DNA of 64,000 nt from Neopararhizobium haloflavum (GTDB taxonomy: Bacteria; Pseudomonadota; Alphaproteobacteria; Rhizobiales; Rhizobiaceae), in NCBI RefSeq assembly GCF_002750855.1, contig NZ_NWUC01000006.1:124001-188000 (forward strand). The letters run 5' to 3'. The notes under the pieces were generated by a model that worked only from the letters and a program-made list of their open reading frames with translations, searched no databases and had not been told where the DNA came from. The position numbers and the translations under genes are program-made. Of this stretch, positions 17,576 through 29,055 are shown in pieces. Positions within the stretch are counted from its first letter, which is position 1. The number at the start of each line of letters is the position of its first letter.

Positions 17576-19163
17576 AGACCATGGCGATTCCGGCGTCGTC
17601 AGCCGCAGAGATCACCTCGTCATCGCGCATCGATCCGCCCGGCTGGATCACAGCCGTCGCTCCGGCTTCGACTGCCGAGACAAGGCCGTCGGCAAAAGGG
17701 AAGAAGGCATCGGATGCAACCACTGACCCCCGGGTCAACGGCGCGGCCAGCTTCCGTGCGTCAGCCGCGTCTTGTGCCTTTCGAGCGGCGATCCGCGCCG
17801 AGTCCACCCGGCTCATCTGGCCAGCTCCCACGCCAACGGTGGCGCCGTCCTTGACATAGACGATGGCATTGGACTTGACGTGCTTTGCGACCTGGAAAGC
17901 AAACCGAAGGTCGCGAAGCTCGGCCTCGCTGGGCTTGCGCCTGGTCACAACCTTGAGGTCGAGGTCGTCAACGGCCGCGTTGTCTCGCGACTGGACCAGG
18001 ATGCCTCCCGCCACGGTCTTGGCGAACAGGCCAGGCGCTTTGGGATCGGCAAGACCCTCGGTCGTCAGAAGCCGGAGGTTTTTCTTCGCCGCCACGATGG
18101 CGCGCGCCTCCTCGCTGGCGCCCGGCGCGATGATGACCTCGGTGAAGATCTTGACGACTTCTGCCGCCGCAGCCGCATCGAGCGGCTGGTTGAAGGCCAC
18201 GATCCCGCCGAAAGCAGAGGTCATGTCGCAGGCATACGCCTTGCCATAGGCGTCGGCGAGCGACGATCCGACGGCGACGCCGCAAGGGTTGGCGTGCTTG
18301 ATGATGGCGCAGGCCGCCCCCTTCTCCGGCGCGAATTCGCTGACCAGTTCGAACGCCGCGTCGGTATCGTTGATGTTGTTGTAAGAGAGCTGCTTGCCCT
18401 GATGCAGAACGGCTGTCGCAACGCCGTTGCGTTGCTCGCCGGTGGCGTAGAAACCGGCGCTTTGATGCGGGTTTTCGCCGTAGCGCATCACTGCCTTTAG
18501 ACTTCCGCCGAGCGCGCGATGACGTGGAACGGCCACATCCAGCACCTCGGCGAACCAGTTCGAGATCGCCGCGTCGTAGGCGGCGGTTCGCGCATAGGCC
18601 CGGGCCGCAAGGTGTTTGCGCAACTCAAGGCTGAGACTGCCGCCGCTGGCCACCAGTGCCTTCAGGATTTCGTCGTAGTCGGCAGGATCGGTTGCCACGC
18701 CGACATAGGCGTGGTTCTTCGCCGCCGCCCGGATCATCGCGGGGCCGCCGATATCGATGTTCTCGACGCTCGTGGCGTAGTCGCCGCCCGCTGCTCTCAC
18801 ACTTTCAAATGGATAAAGGTTGATGACCGCAAGATCGATCGGACCGATGCCGTGCGCTTCCATGGCCGACTTGTGATCTGCATCGTCCCTTATCGCCAGC
18901 AAGCCGCCATGAATGGAAGGATGAAGCGTCTTGACCCGGCCGTCCATGATCTCCGGGAAATCCGTGATCTGCGAGACATCCTTTACCGGCAGGCCTGCGT
19001 CGGCGATCGCGCGTGCGGTGCCACCGGTCGAGATGAGTTCGACGCCGTGCTGTGCAAGCGCGGTTGCCAGATCGATCAATCCGGTCTTGTCGGACACGGA
19101 AAGCAGCGCCCGCTTGATCTGAACCTGATCCGGCGCGGGGATCTGCTTTGCAACTACGGCCAT
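17547..19163 (-). CDS. purH: bifunctional AICAR transformylase / IMP cyclohydrolase
   Basis: 538-aa bifunctional enzyme of the last two steps of purine biosynthesis. The N-terminal MGS-like IMP cyclohydrolase domain (about 1-150) shows [10 protein letters not shown] and DGRVKTLHP. The C-terminal AICAR transformylase shows the catalytic Lys-His in [11 protein letters not shown] (about residue 290) and [14 protein letters not shown] 19163 has AGGA 7 nt upstream. It lies downstream of a heparinase-like gene on the same strand, with rsmB further upstream; I recall this order from other Rhizobiales. The 3' end overlaps the convergent transporter gene. Confidence 0.96.
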   Translation of the reverse strand: MAVVAKQIPAPDQVQIKRALLSVSDKTGLIDLATALAQHGVELISTGGTARAIADAGLPVKDVSQITDFPEIMDGRVKTLHPSIHGGLLAIRDDADHKSAMEAHGIGPIDLAVINLYPFESVRAAGGDYATSVENIDIGGPAMIRAAAKNHAYVGVATDPADYDEILKALVASGGSLSLELRKHLAARAYARTAAYDAAISNWFAEVLDVAVPRHRALGGSLKAVMRYGENPHQSAGFYATGEQRNGVATAVLHQGKQLSYNNINDTDAAFELVSEFAPEKGAACAIIKHANPCGVAVGSSLADAYGKAYACDMTSAFGGIVAFNQPLDAAAAAEVVKIFTEVIIAPGASEEARAIVAAKKNLRLLTTEGLADPKAPGLFAKTVAGGILVQSRDNAAVDDLDLKVVTRRKPSEAELRDLRFAFQVAKHVKSNAIVYVKDGATVGVGAGQMSRVDSARIAARKAQDAADARKLAAPLTRGSVVASDAFFPFADGLVSAVEAGATAVIQPGGSMRDDEVISAADDAGIAMVFTGVRHFRH

Positions 19164-19244
19164 GACGATATCCTGTGCTGATTGTGCGCGCGACTTAGCA
19201 CAGCGCTCCGGGCGTGCAAATGCGGCACAAAGCGGGACAGCCCG

Positions 19245-20975
19245 TCATTCCGGGCGGCGGATCAACTGCCATTGGATTTCAGGGCATGACCCGACCGTGA
19301 AGCTGAGCGTGATCTGACGCGTCTTGCGCGGTCCCGTCAGGTCGGCAAGAAAGATGCTTTCTTCAATCGCCGGCCGGGCGTCGATCGAACTGAATAGCCA
19401 TTTCTCACCGTCGGCCGCCGTCAGCAGAATTGCCCCGTCGCTTGTCTGGCCGACCGAGATCTTCGGATGGATATGAAACCGCACGATAGCGAGCGAGGCG
19501 TCCTCCGCCTTCGGATCCTTGTCGCCAGTGCGCAGCAGCCGGTCACGGCCGGTGATCCGGTCGCCTTCGGCGTTGAGCCGGATTTCGCGCTCGTGAATAA
19601 GGCCGAAACGCGAGAGATAGCCATCGTGGCGCGCGGAAAACCCCTGCGCACCCTCGTCGCTGTCGATGCGCTGCGATGTCACGGAGCGAATCCCGCCAAC
19701 GATGATCGGGCCAAGAAAATGCGACTGTGACTGACGTGCCGATGACGTGTCATTGAGAATGAGTCCCGAATGCGCAGCGGTCGAACGCGACAATGCACCG
19801 AACTGCGAAGCCGCCGCCACCGGCACACCGGCATTGACCACATAGCGATTTCGTCCGGACGACATCTCGAATGAAAGACATCCGGCATGGGCACGCTGCG
19901 ACAGCACGCCGGGCGGCGGGCGTCCCGTATCGGCGATCACCACCGTCTGGCTGCATTCCAACCGGTGATAGTGCATGTGTGGAGCGGCACGGAAGGTGCG
20001 ACCCGTGCTCTCATCGTAACGCAGGACGCACAGAAGCCGGTCGGCCGAGACTGCCGTCGCTCCATTGAAGAGCGCCAGTTCGCCATTCGAATGGCGAAAG
20101 AAACGCAGGGCGGGAAACATCCTGTCGATGCCCGGTATCAACCTTTTCGGCAAGGACTGGCCTAGGTTGATGTATGTCTGACGCAGCGGAAGGAGATCGG
20201 CCAGAAGATCGAGGATCACCTGCGGATTGCGCGAGACATGCCCGCCGTCCGGCAAGATCTGCCGATCCATCTCGTGATCGAGATTTCGCGCTGCGCTGCG
20301 GATCGTTGATGGGCTGGCCGGCATCGCCAGCGTCGCCATCGCAAGCGCGATGCGTACGCGCAGCCGCACCTCACCGTCGATCGTCGTGGGCGCGATGTGG
20401 CGCAGATACCTTATCTGGAGCGCGAGGCTGCGCAGGAAGCGTCGATAAAAGCCGTGGTCGGCGCCTTTGAGCACGATCGGCGAATGCGAAAGCCATGCGA
20501 TCGTCCGCTCGGCAATGATGTCGGGCCGCCAGCCGATCCCTGTCATGCGCCGTCCGTGAACGGAGATCCATTCATCCACCAGTGCGCGCCCATTGGCAAA
20601 GGCAAGCTCATGGTTGGCCGCGCGCAGATGCCTCAGCCAGCGGAAGGAATGCAGCCGCTCGGCGAATTCCTCCGAAGGCAGATCCGAGATGAAAGGAGAA
20701 GCACCGAACGTGTCGAAGACCTGTCCGGCAAGCGGAAACCGGCCCGCATAGATTTCTTCCGCGATGTGGCGGTCGGCGATTCGCAGATCGGTCGGGGCGA
20801 CGATCAAACGATCCGGCGCCATTCCGGAAAACCGGAACGCCGTCATCCGGCCGAGAGCCACGCGACGATAGAAACGTCGCCATGTCTCTTCCGCATAAAG
20901 ACGCAACGAACGTCGCGCATCGGAAATAGCCAATGCCAAATGGGCCCCGCAAAGCTTGTCCGCGGCCAGCGCCAC
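19245..20975 (-). CDS. heparinase II/III-like protein
   Basis: 576-aa protein with an N-terminal all-alpha half and a C-terminal beta-rich half that match the heparinase II/III architecture of polysaccharide lyases. No signal peptide or lipobox is visible, which is odd for an enzyme of extracellular polysaccharides. The start is GTG 20975, the first possible one after an in-frame TAG; its ribosome site is weak, so a later start is possible. It sits between rsmB and purH on the same strand. The substrate is unknown; a role in turnover of an endogenous glycan is a guess. Confidence 0.78.
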   Translation of the reverse strand: MALAADKLCGAHLALAISDARRSLRLYAEETWRRFYRRVALGRMTAFRFSGMAPDRLIVAPTDLRIADRHIAEEIYAGRFPLAGQVFDTFGASPFISDLPSEEFAERLHSFRWLRHLRAANHELAFANGRALVDEWISVHGRRMTGIGWRPDIIAERTIAWLSHSPIVLKGADHGFYRRFLRSLALQIRYLRHIAPTTIDGEVRLRVRIALAMATLAMPASPSTIRSAARNLDHEMDRQILPDGGHVSRNPQVILDLLADLLPLRQTYINLGQSLPKRLIPGIDRMFPALRFFRHSNGELALFNGATAVSADRLLCVLRYDESTGRTFRAAPHMHYHRLECSQTVVIADTGRPPPGVLSQRAHAGCLSFEMSSGRNRYVVNAGVPVAAASQFGALSRSTAAHSGLILNDTSSARQSQSHFLGPIIVGGIRSVTSQRIDSDEGAQGFSARHDGYLSRFGLIHEREIRLNAEGDRITGRDRLLRTGDKDPKAEDASLAIVRFHIHPKISVGQTSDGAILLTAADGEKWLFSSIDARPAIEESIFLADLTGPRKTRQITLSFTVGSCPEIQWQLIRRPE

Positions 20976-21062
20976 GGAACGCGAATCTAATGCATATCGG
21001 CTCTATACGGAATCGTCTAAAACAAATGACGAAATTGAACGATACGGCGAACCGGTTGTCGG

Positions 21063-22439
21063 TCAGTCCGTCCGCACGAGAATGGCCGCGAAGAATCCGT
21101 CCAGCCCCGAAAGGCGCGGCGAATAGGTCTCCAGCATCGCCGGCGTGGTCCTGACTGCCCCTTGCCGCGTGATTGCGCCTTCCAGCCCTGGCAGGTCGTC
21201 TGGGGTGACGGGCTCGAGCCGCACCGCGTTTACACTGGACAGAACACGATCCACCAGATGCTCGCCCTCGCTCGGGTCCAGCGAGCAGTTGGAGAAGACG
21301 ACACGTCCGCCCGGACGCACGAGCGCCAGCGCCCGTCGAACCATTTTCTCCTGCAGGTCAGCGAGTTTGGCGATGTCGTCCGGTCCCTTGGTCCAGACGA
21401 CGTCCGGATGGCGGCGCACCGTTCCGGTCGATGAGCAGGGAGGGTCGAGGAGGATGGCGTCGTAGCTGCTTTCGGGCGCCTCCGTCATGAAGTTGCCCAC
21501 GCGGCATTCTGCTTGGAGGCCGAGACGTTGCAGATTGTACTTCAGGCGCTTCAGCCGATTGGCCGACAAATCGTAGGCTGTCACGTTTGCTCCGGCTTGC
21601 GCAAGCTGGGCCGTCTTGCCACCCGGAGCGGCACAGAGATCAGCGACCTCCTTACCGGCGATCGCGCCCATCAAACGGGCAGGAATGCTGGCGGCAGCAT
21701 CCTGAACCCACCAGGCTCCATCTGCAAAGCCTGGCATTTCGCTGACGGGGCCGTTCAGTTCGGCAAGACGCACGCTGCCTGTTGGCAGCACGATGCCGGA
21801 AAGGCGCGCTGCCCATCCTTCGGCGTCGGATTTGACGGTAAGGTCGATCGGCGGCTCGCGGCCATGCGCTTCGAGGATTTGCTTTGCCGCCGCATCGCCA
21901 TAGTGCGATTTCAGTCGGTCCACGAACCACCCCGGCGCGTCAGGAACGTCGGCGACAGCCGGCAGAAGCGCACCCTTCTCGCGCGCAAGCCGCCTCAGCA
22001 CGGCATTGATCAAGCCGGAAAACCGGCGATTTCGCGGGTCCCCATTGGCCTGCTCCACCGCCAGATCGACAGCCGCCCGGTCGGGAACGTCAAGATAGAG
22101 GATCTGCGTCGCAGCGACCACGAGCACCATGTGCAGCGAGCGGGCGCCTTCGGGCAGAGGTTTGTCGATGAGCCGGCCGAGAGCTGCCTCGATCTTTCCC
22201 AGATGACGCAGGCCCGCCAGTAGAATGGCGCGGGCCAAGGCACGATCACCATCCGCGAGCGCCCGATAGGCGGCATTGCCGTTGTCGACATCGAGAAGGC
22301 CGTCGAGCGAAACCTTCCTGTCGATCACAGCTGCAAGCAACTTTGCTGCGGTTCTCCGCGTCTCGAGACCCGCCTTCACCGGCACGCTGGAAGACGAGGT
22401 CGGCTTGCCGGCTCTCGCCGCCGCGCCCCTCAAGACCAA
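21063..22439 (-). CDS. rsmB: 16S rRNA (cytosine-C5) methyltransferase, RsmB family
   Basis: 458-aa RsmB/Sun-type SAM-dependent methyltransferase that makes m5C (C967 in E. coli) in 16S rRNA. The N-terminal NusB-like helical domain (about 25-160) is followed by the Rossmann methyltransferase. Seen: SAM motif [27 protein letters not shown] with the release Cys, and [12 protein letters not shown] with the nucleophile Cys (the family usually has YxTCS). The longest frame starts at TTG 22439, overlapping the htpX stop by 10 bp. A start some 20 codons later would also fit, so the exact N-terminus is uncertain. Confidence 0.9.
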   Translation of the reverse strand: MVLRGAAARAGKPTSSSSVPVKAGLETRRTAAKLLAAVIDRKVSLDGLLDVDNGNAAYRALADGDRALARAILLAGLRHLGKIEAALGRLIDKPLPEGARSLHMVLVVAATQILYLDVPDRAAVDLAVEQANGDPRNRRFSGLINAVLRRLAREKGALLPAVADVPDAPGWFVDRLKSHYGDAAAKQILEAHGREPPIDLTVKSDAEGWAARLSGIVLPTGSVRLAELNGPVSEMPGFADGAWWVQDAAASIPARLMGAIAGKEVADLCAAPGGKTAQLAQAGANVTAYDLSANRLKRLKYNLQRLGLQAECRVGNFMTEAPESSYDAILLDPPCSSTGTVRRHPDVVWTKGPDDIAKLADLQEKMVRRALALVRPGGRVVFSNCSLDPSEGEHLVDRVLSSVNAVRLEPVTPDDLPGLEGAITRQGAVRTTPAMLETYSPRLSGLDGFFAAILVRTD

Positions 22440-23347
22440 GGTCCACGCGGTGCGTCAGTGTCGCCCGCACGGCCCCAAGGACCATTGCCCCCCTGTGGCG
22501 ACGCACCGCCCATCTCGCGGTGCAACTCGGTCAGAGCCGCAATACGGTTCTCGGTCGAGGGGTGCGTGGAAAAGAGGCCGTCCATTCGCTGCCCGTTCAG
22601 CGGGTTGATGATGAACATGTGCGCCGTTGCGGGATTGCGTTCGGCATCTTCGTTCACAACGCGCCGTGCGCCCCCGGCGATCTTCTGCAATGCCGATGCA
22701 AGCCACATCGGGTTGCCGCAAATCTCCGCTCCGCGCCGGTCAGCCGCGTATTCGCGCGTCCTGCTGATCGCCATCTGAACCATCATTGCCGCAAAGGGCG
22801 CGACGATCATCGCTGCGAGCACGCCGATGATGCCAAGTGGATTGTTGCGGTTGCCGCCGAAGAAGAACGCGAAATTGCCGAGCATGGAAATCGCACCGGC
22901 CAGCGTCGCGGTAATCGTCATGATCAGCGTATCGCGGTTCTGCACATGCGCGAGTTCGTGGGCCATAACGGCCGCGACCTCCTCACGCGTCAGCGAATTC
23001 AACAGCCCGGTCGTGGCCGCAACGGCTGCGTTCTCGGGGTTGCGCCCCGTGGCAAACGCGTTCGGCTGCGGGTTGTCGATGATATAGACCTTCGGCATCG
23101 GCAGGTCCGCGTTGCGTGCCAGTTGCTCGACGATCCGGTAATATTCCGGCGCGTTGCGCTGATCGACCTCCTTCGCGCGATGCATGCGAAGCACCATCTT
23201 GTCGGAGTTCCAATAGGCAAAGACATTCATACCGATCGCGATGAAGAGGGCGATGAGCATGCCGTTGCTGCCGCCGATCAGGAGCCCGACGCCCATGAAC
23301 AGCGCGGTCATGAAGGCAATGAGCATCGCTGTGCGCACATAGTTCAT
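22430..23347 (-). CDS. htpX: membrane-bound zinc metalloprotease HtpX
   Basis: 305-aa M48-family inner-membrane protease for quality control of misfolded membrane proteins. Two N-terminal membrane helices (about 5-26 and 28-46) are followed by the zinc motif HELAH at 130-134. Two more helices follow, and Glu in SRTREYAAD is the probable third zinc ligand. The C-terminal 20 residues are Gly/Pro-rich. The gene is upstream of and overlaps rsmB and is divergent from the SDHAF4-like gene. In other bacteria htpX responds to envelope or heat stress; I saw no clear heat-shock promoter here. Confidence 0.95.
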   Translation of the reverse strand: MNYVRTAMLIAFMTALFMGVGLLIGGSNGMLIALFIAIGMNVFAYWNSDKMVLRMHRAKEVDQRNAPEYYRIVEQLARNADLPMPKVYIIDNPQPNAFATGRNPENAAVAATTGLLNSLTREEVAAVMAHELAHVQNRDTLIMTITATLAGAISMLGNFAFFFGGNRNNPLGIIGVLAAMIVAPFAAMMVQMAISRTREYAADRRGAEICGNPMWLASALQKIAGGARRVVNEDAERNPATAHMFIINPLNGQRMDGLFSTHPSTENRIAALTELHREMGGASPQGGNGPWGRAGDTDAPRGPWS

Positions 23348-23444
23348 CGGCGTAAATCTCCAACTGCGGCGCCCGGTTGGCCGGTGCGCACTTTGCGACT
23401 ATATGATGGGGAGAAAGCCGAGCCACTTCAATATTTTCGATGCA

Positions 23445-23663
23445 ATGACCGATACCGCCAATCGCACCCCATCCTCCGATACGCCTGCTGAACCACCGCG
23501 CAAGACGCCGAACCCCGCCGCTCAGCGCGCGCTGGCCGAAGCAGAGGCGCGTCGACGCCAGGAGCCACAGGCGACCCAAGCCCGCGAAATTGGTGGCCGT
23601 GGGGGGCTGGACCCCGCGAGATTTGGTGATTGGGAAATCAAGGGCCGCGCTATCGACTTCTAG
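23445..23663 (+). CDS. DUF1674 / SDHAF4-like succinate dehydrogenase assembly factor
   Basis: 72-aa protein ending in the DUF1674 signature GGRGGLDPARFGDWE followed by KGRAIDF, the hallmark of the SDHAF4 family. Eukaryotic SDHAF4 binds flavinylated SdhA and helps it join SdhB; a bacterial counterpart role is inferred. The N-terminal half is low-complexity and charged. The frame also opens at ATG 23403 and 23406, but codons there (AGA, AAT, ATT) are unlike the rest. I therefore prefer ATG 23445, though neither start has a clear ribosome site. No sdh genes are in the window. Confidence 0.8.
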   Translation: MTDTANRTPSSDTPAEPPRKTPNPAAQRALAEAEARRRQEPQATQAREIGGRGGLDPARFGDWEIKGRAIDF

Positions 23664-23764
23664 ATTTCCGACCCCGAAGTCCCGGAGTGGAGCACCGCCT
23701 GCCCAGCACCGGAACACATGTACTAATCGTGTACAAATAGGCGTTATTTCAAAACGTTATTCGG

Positions 23765-23822
23765 TTAACTCCACTTAAAGCACGTTTTGACAGAGAAGGA
23801 GGGGTTTACTCTTCCGTTAACC
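23765..23822 (+). promoter_or_regulatory. possible CtrA-like sites upstream of the TadG-like gene
   Basis: TTAA-N6-TTAA (23765-23778) and a TTAACC half site (23817-23822) lie within 130 bp upstream of the TadG-like gene. The CtrA consensus is TTAA-N7-TTAA, so the spacer is one base short. Tad and pilin genes are known CtrA targets in alphaproteobacteria, which is why it is listed. The rest of the 230-bp gap is AT-rich with no ORF. Confidence 0.25.
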
Positions 23823-23893
23823 GCGACCGGCTATCACCGATTTCGTCCCGCGCACCTTGATGGCGGGTTCTGGCATGAACAGGCGGAACGGTG

Positions 23894-25294
23894 ATGATAA
23901 AGGCAATCCATCGACAGGCCAGGCGGCTGTTCGGCGATCGCGGCGGCAACTTCAGCATCCTGTTCGGCGTATCGGCGATCGCCATCATGATGAGCGCAGG
24001 CATCGCGGTGGAATTCACCCGCGCGATGTCCGAAAAGAGTGCCATGGCCAATGCGCTCGACGCGGCCGTGCTGGCGACCGCACGTGGCATCGCGATGGGT
24101 GACCTCACACTTGATACCGCCGAGGATTATCTCCAGGCCGTCTTCGTCGCCAACATGAATGCCCCGGCCTCAGAGGCCGCCGGTGCTTATCGGGTCGAGA
24201 ACATCGAATTCAATACGACAACCGAGACGCTGACTGCGACCGCCGCCTCACGCTTCGACACCATGTTCCGCTTCTTCGGTGAGAACAACACGCAGACCAT
24301 TCGCACCGCGGCAGCTGCGACCTACGGCTCCAACAAGGCGGAGGTCGCCATGATCTTTGACCTGACAGGCTCTATGAGCGGAACGAAGATCAATGCGTTG
24401 AGAAATGCTGCCGTGGAGGGTGTTACGCTGCTCCTAGAGCAAAAGGCAGCCGAGCCGCGTATTCGCGTCAGTTCGATACCGTACGCCCAATCAGTGAATG
24501 CCGGCCCTCTGGCAGCCTATGTATTTCCAGACAATGGGAACGACAATGCCAATCCACCCAGCTATGGTCAATTCGTCGACGAGACAGAGACCGGCGTTGG
24601 ACCGAAATGGTTTGGCGGAAATTTCAAGCGGAACGGCTCGCTTGCCGGCGTAAATGGTGCATCCGATACCTGCGCGACCGAGCGAAAGGGCGACCATCGC
24701 TATGATGCTTCCGGGCCGGACGTGGCCATGGTCAACCGTGATGGGGATCTGAAGTACGAGGCACCGCCATTTTGTCCAAGCTCCGAAATCATACCGCTCA
24801 CGAGCGACCTGAAGACGCTGGCTGACCAGTTCCGGAAGTTTTCCACCTACGAAATGACGGCCGGACACATCGGTATTCAATGGGGTTGGTACACGTTGTC
24901 CCATGAATGGGCGGATTACCTGCCGACCGACAGCAAGCCTGCGGACCCGAGCGATGAAACCGAGAAAGTCCAGAAGTACGCGATCATCATGACCGACGGC
25001 GTCTTTAACAAGCCCTACGCGCCCCTCCCCGAAAGGCGCGGCCGCGCCAATGCGGAGGAAATCTCGACCCAGCACGCGCTTGCCTTGTGCGCAGCGATGA
25101 AGGCCGAGAGTATCGCCATATTCACGATCGGCTTTGAGCTGGAGAATACAAGAGCCATCAACATGCTCAAGCAGTGCGCAACGCCGGACACGCCCAGCAC
25201 CCGTTATTTTTATGACACGTCTGGCGGTCGCGAACTGACTGAAGCCTACCAGGCGATCGCACGCTCGATCCAGGCGCTACGCCTCGTCCAATAA
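23894..25294 (+). CDS. TadG-like pilus assembly protein with von Willebrand A domain
   Basis: 466-aa protein with a short cytoplasmic Arg-rich start, one TadE/TadG-type membrane helix (about residues 20-41, preceded by RGGNFSILF) and a large outer domain. The outer domain has a von Willebrand A metal site: MIFDLTGSMSGTK, a variant of the DxSxS motif with Thr in place of the first Ser, and a later IMTDGVFN. Such proteins occur with Tad/Flp pili or alone as cell-surface adhesion-like proteins in Rhizobiales. No other tad gene is near, so it is an orphan. GTG 23891 directly precedes ATG 23894; the ATG has the better spacing. Confidence 0.82.
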   Translation: MIKAIHRQARRLFGDRGGNFSILFGVSAIAIMMSAGIAVEFTRAMSEKSAMANALDAAVLATARGIAMGDLTLDTAEDYLQAVFVANMNAPASEAAGAYRVENIEFNTTTETLTATAASRFDTMFRFFGENNTQTIRTAAAATYGSNKAEVAMIFDLTGSMSGTKINALRNAAVEGVTLLLEQKAAEPRIRVSSIPYAQSVNAGPLAAYVFPDNGNDNANPPSYGQFVDETETGVGPKWFGGNFKRNGSLAGVNGASDTCATERKGDHRYDASGPDVAMVNRDGDLKYEAPPFCPSSEIIPLTSDLKTLADQFRKFSTYEMTAGHIGIQWGWYTLSHEWADYLPTDSKPADPSDETEKVQKYAIIMTDGVFNKPYAPLPERRGRANAEEISTQHALALCAAMKAESIAIFTIGFELENTRAINMLKQCATPDTPSTRYFYDTSGGRELTEAYQAIARSIQALRLVQ

Positions 25295-25300
25295 ACGGCA

Positions 25301-25339
25301 GAAAGATAAAGACCGCCCGGACGGTGTGTCCGGGCGGTC
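25301..25339 (-). terminator. terminator, minus strand (possibly bidirectional)
   Basis: Perfect 12-bp stem GACCGCCCGGAC / GTCCGGGCGGTC with a 5-nt loop. On the minus strand it is followed by TTTATCTTT, a proper T-rich tail; on the plus strand the tail is CATTCG. It therefore best ends a minus-strand transcript coming from about 25.5 kb, while also lying 16 bp after the TadG-like gene's stop. Confidence 0.75.
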
Positions 25340-25416
25340 CATTCGTGGCGTGATCTGCATCCGCCGCGGTGCTGTCGGCCGACTGGCTTCAGCCGGCACC
25401 GCTCATGTCTTGCCGG

Positions 25417-25488
25417 TCAGCGGGAAGGCTGCTCCCCGTGGCGGCGATCCATCAAAGCCTCGCGACGGACACCAAAATCACTCGACAT
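25417..25488 (-). CDS. candidate 23-aa small protein with perfect Shine-Dalgarno
   Basis: ATG 25488 is preceded 7 nt upstream by AGGAGG within a near full-length anti-Shine-Dalgarno complement. The peptide starts MSSDFGVRREALMDRR and ends QPSR; it is hydrophilic and rich in Arg. I do not recognise it. The same frame stays open upstream, with another ATG at 25518, but only ATG 25488 has the ribosome site. It could be a real small protein, a leader peptide, or an incidental frame in a regulatory RNA. Confidence 0.4.
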   Translation of the reverse strand: MSSDFGVRREALMDRRHGEQPSR

Positions 25489-25489
25489 C

Positions 25490-25504
25490 GGATCACCTCC
25501 TTTC
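25490..25504 (-). promoter_or_regulatory. extended Shine-Dalgarno (15-nt anti-16S complement)
   Basis: The minus strand reads GAAAGGAGGTGATCC, complementary over its whole length to the 3' end of 16S rRNA (GGATCACCTCCTTTC). No other gene here has a ribosome site this complete. Equally, the plus strand here is a copy of the 16S 3' tail, so an RNA in that direction could mask ribosome sites. Confidence 0.65.
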
Positions 25505-25641
25505 GTTTCGTTGGACATGGATCGAATATGGGGCGTTTGGCGATCAGATGCAAACAGCGCCATGGCTTGCCTTGCCAACGCAGCGCACCTCCGCAACTGT
25601 AAGGTCGTGCTCTGGCTGGCCACAACCGAGGAGGAATTGCG

Positions 25642-26925
25642 ATGACGCGTTTCGATCAGGCGGCGCTCGATATGCTGCGCATCATCGTTTCCGTGCTCGC
25701 TCCGAGATTTGCCGTGACCAGTTGGACGGGCGAGCGCATCGGCCCGCCTGACGGGCCGGCCCTGCACATTGCAAGCCCCGATGCCGTGCGTCGCATGGCC
25801 TTGCGTCCGCGCATGGACACCGTCGTCGACCTTTGGGCGGAAGGCGCGGTCGATGTCGAAGGCGGCACACTGTTCGACATCGTGGACCTGAAGCCGGAAG
25901 GCCGGTTCAAGGAACGGCTGAGGGCGCTTCCGAAGGCGCGTTTGCTGGCGCTGATCCCCGCACTGCTGGGCGGCGGCTCCAAGCGCCAGACGTCGGAGCT
26001 CGCCGGCAAGGACCCATTCGTCAGCGGTTCGGACAAGGCGGCCATAACTCACCACTACGACGTCTCGAACGCCTTCTACCGTCTCTTCCTGGACGAGCGC
26101 ATGGTCTACACATGCGCCTATTTCAAGGACTTCTCCAACACCATCGACGAGGCCCAGCGCGACAAGCTCGATCACATCTGCCGCAAGTTGCGTCTGAAGC
26201 CCGGCGACCGCCTGCTCGATATCGGGTGTGGCTGGGGCGCCCTGCTTATTCACGCGGCCAAGCATTATGGCGCGATCGGGACCGGCGTTTCCCTGTCCGA
26301 AGCACAAAGCGAGCTCGCGCGCGAGCGAATCCGCGCCGAGGGCCTTGAAGGCAAGATCACGATCGAAATCAAATCCTATACGGAAATAGAGGGCACGTTC
26401 GACAAGATCGCCTCGATCGGCATGTTCGAAGCGGTCGGCATCGCAAACTACGATACCTACTTCACGACCGTACACCGGCTTCTGGCGCCCGAGGGCATCT
26501 ACCTGCACCACGCCATAACGCGCCGGCAAAAGCGGAGCCGGCGCCGGTTTCGAAAGAAGAGCGCCGAACATCTCGCTCTGGTCAAATACATCTTCCCTGG
26601 TGGTGAACTCGATCATCTCGGCATGACGATCGAAAACCTCGAAGGTCATGGATTCGAAGTGCACGATGTCGAAAATCTGCGCGAGCACTATGGCCGGACT
26701 TGCCGTTTGTGGGCCGAGCGATTGCATGCCCGTTTCGCAGACGCGGTGGCCGAAGCGGGTCAGCCGCGCGCCAGACTCTGGCTCCTCTATCTGACCGGCT
26801 GCGCATTGGCGTTCGAGCGCGGAACCGTGCAAATCAACCAGACGGTCGCGACCAGGCGGCAGCGGGGGCCGAGCGGATTGCCGCCGACGCGCGATGATCT
26901 CTATCGCGCGTCGGAAGCAAGGTGA
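25642..26925 (+). CDS. cfa: cyclopropane-fatty-acyl-phospholipid synthase family protein
   Basis: 427-aa SAM-dependent enzyme of the CFA/mycolic acid synthase family. It adds a methylene bridge to unsaturated phospholipid acyl chains, typically at entry to stationary phase or under acid stress. A poorly conserved N-terminal lipid-binding domain (about 1-130) precedes the methyltransferase with SAM motif LLDIGCGWGALLI (about 192-204). A downstream segment SIGMFEAVG carries the conserved Glu, and HHYDVSNAFYRLFL is typical. ATG 25642 has GAGGAGGA 6-13 nt upstream. It is convergent with acs with only 6 bp between the stops and no terminator visible there. Confidence 0.9.
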   Translation: MTRFDQAALDMLRIIVSVLAPRFAVTSWTGERIGPPDGPALHIASPDAVRRMALRPRMDTVVDLWAEGAVDVEGGTLFDIVDLKPEGRFKERLRALPKARLLALIPALLGGGSKRQTSELAGKDPFVSGSDKAAITHHYDVSNAFYRLFLDERMVYTCAYFKDFSNTIDEAQRDKLDHICRKLRLKPGDRLLDIGCGWGALLIHAAKHYGAIGTGVSLSEAQSELARERIRAEGLEGKITIEIKSYTEIEGTFDKIASIGMFEAVGIANYDTYFTTVHRLLAPEGIYLHHAITRRQKRSRRRFRKKSAEHLALVKYIFPGGELDHLGMTIENLEGHGFEVHDVENLREHYGRTCRLWAERLHARFADAVAEAGQPRARLWLLYLTGCALAFERGTVQINQTVATRRQRGPSGLPPTRDDLYRASEAR

Positions 26926-26931
26926 TGGCCG

Positions 26932-28884
<1,953 letters not shown>

Positions 28885-29055
28885 GGAAATCCTCCTCAAA
28901 GCTGGTGTGCGAGCATCCTCCTGCCCGCAAAGTCTCTTGTTCGGCCTGAAGGACCGGTTCGCCGGCATACATAACATCTGCGACCCGAGCGACAATTAGA
29001 CGAAGGGTCGTGATGACGGCGTTTCGCAAGCACAATGCGCGCAATGCCATGTCAA

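Larger units (their letters stand above)
25301..25540 (-). ncRNA. candidate small transcript (sRNA or small mRNA) between TadG-like gene and cfa
   Basis: The 347-bp gap 25295-25641 has no conventional gene, but its minus strand reads like a complete small unit. A weak promoter TTGCAT-N17-CATATT can be drawn at about 25525-25553. A 15-nt match to the 16S rRNA anti-Shine-Dalgarno follows, then a 23-codon ORF, about 80 nt of GC-rich sequence able to fold, and a strong terminator with a T tail. Predicted length is about 210-220 nt. The promoter is the weakest part. The rest of the gap holds the cfa ribosome site. Confidence 0.4.

Noticed and set aside
25489-26832. Long minus-strand frame antisense to cfa, continuous with the 23-codon candidate
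   Set aside because: The part over cfa is a shadow of the cfa reading frame; only the short piece with the perfect ribosome site was kept.
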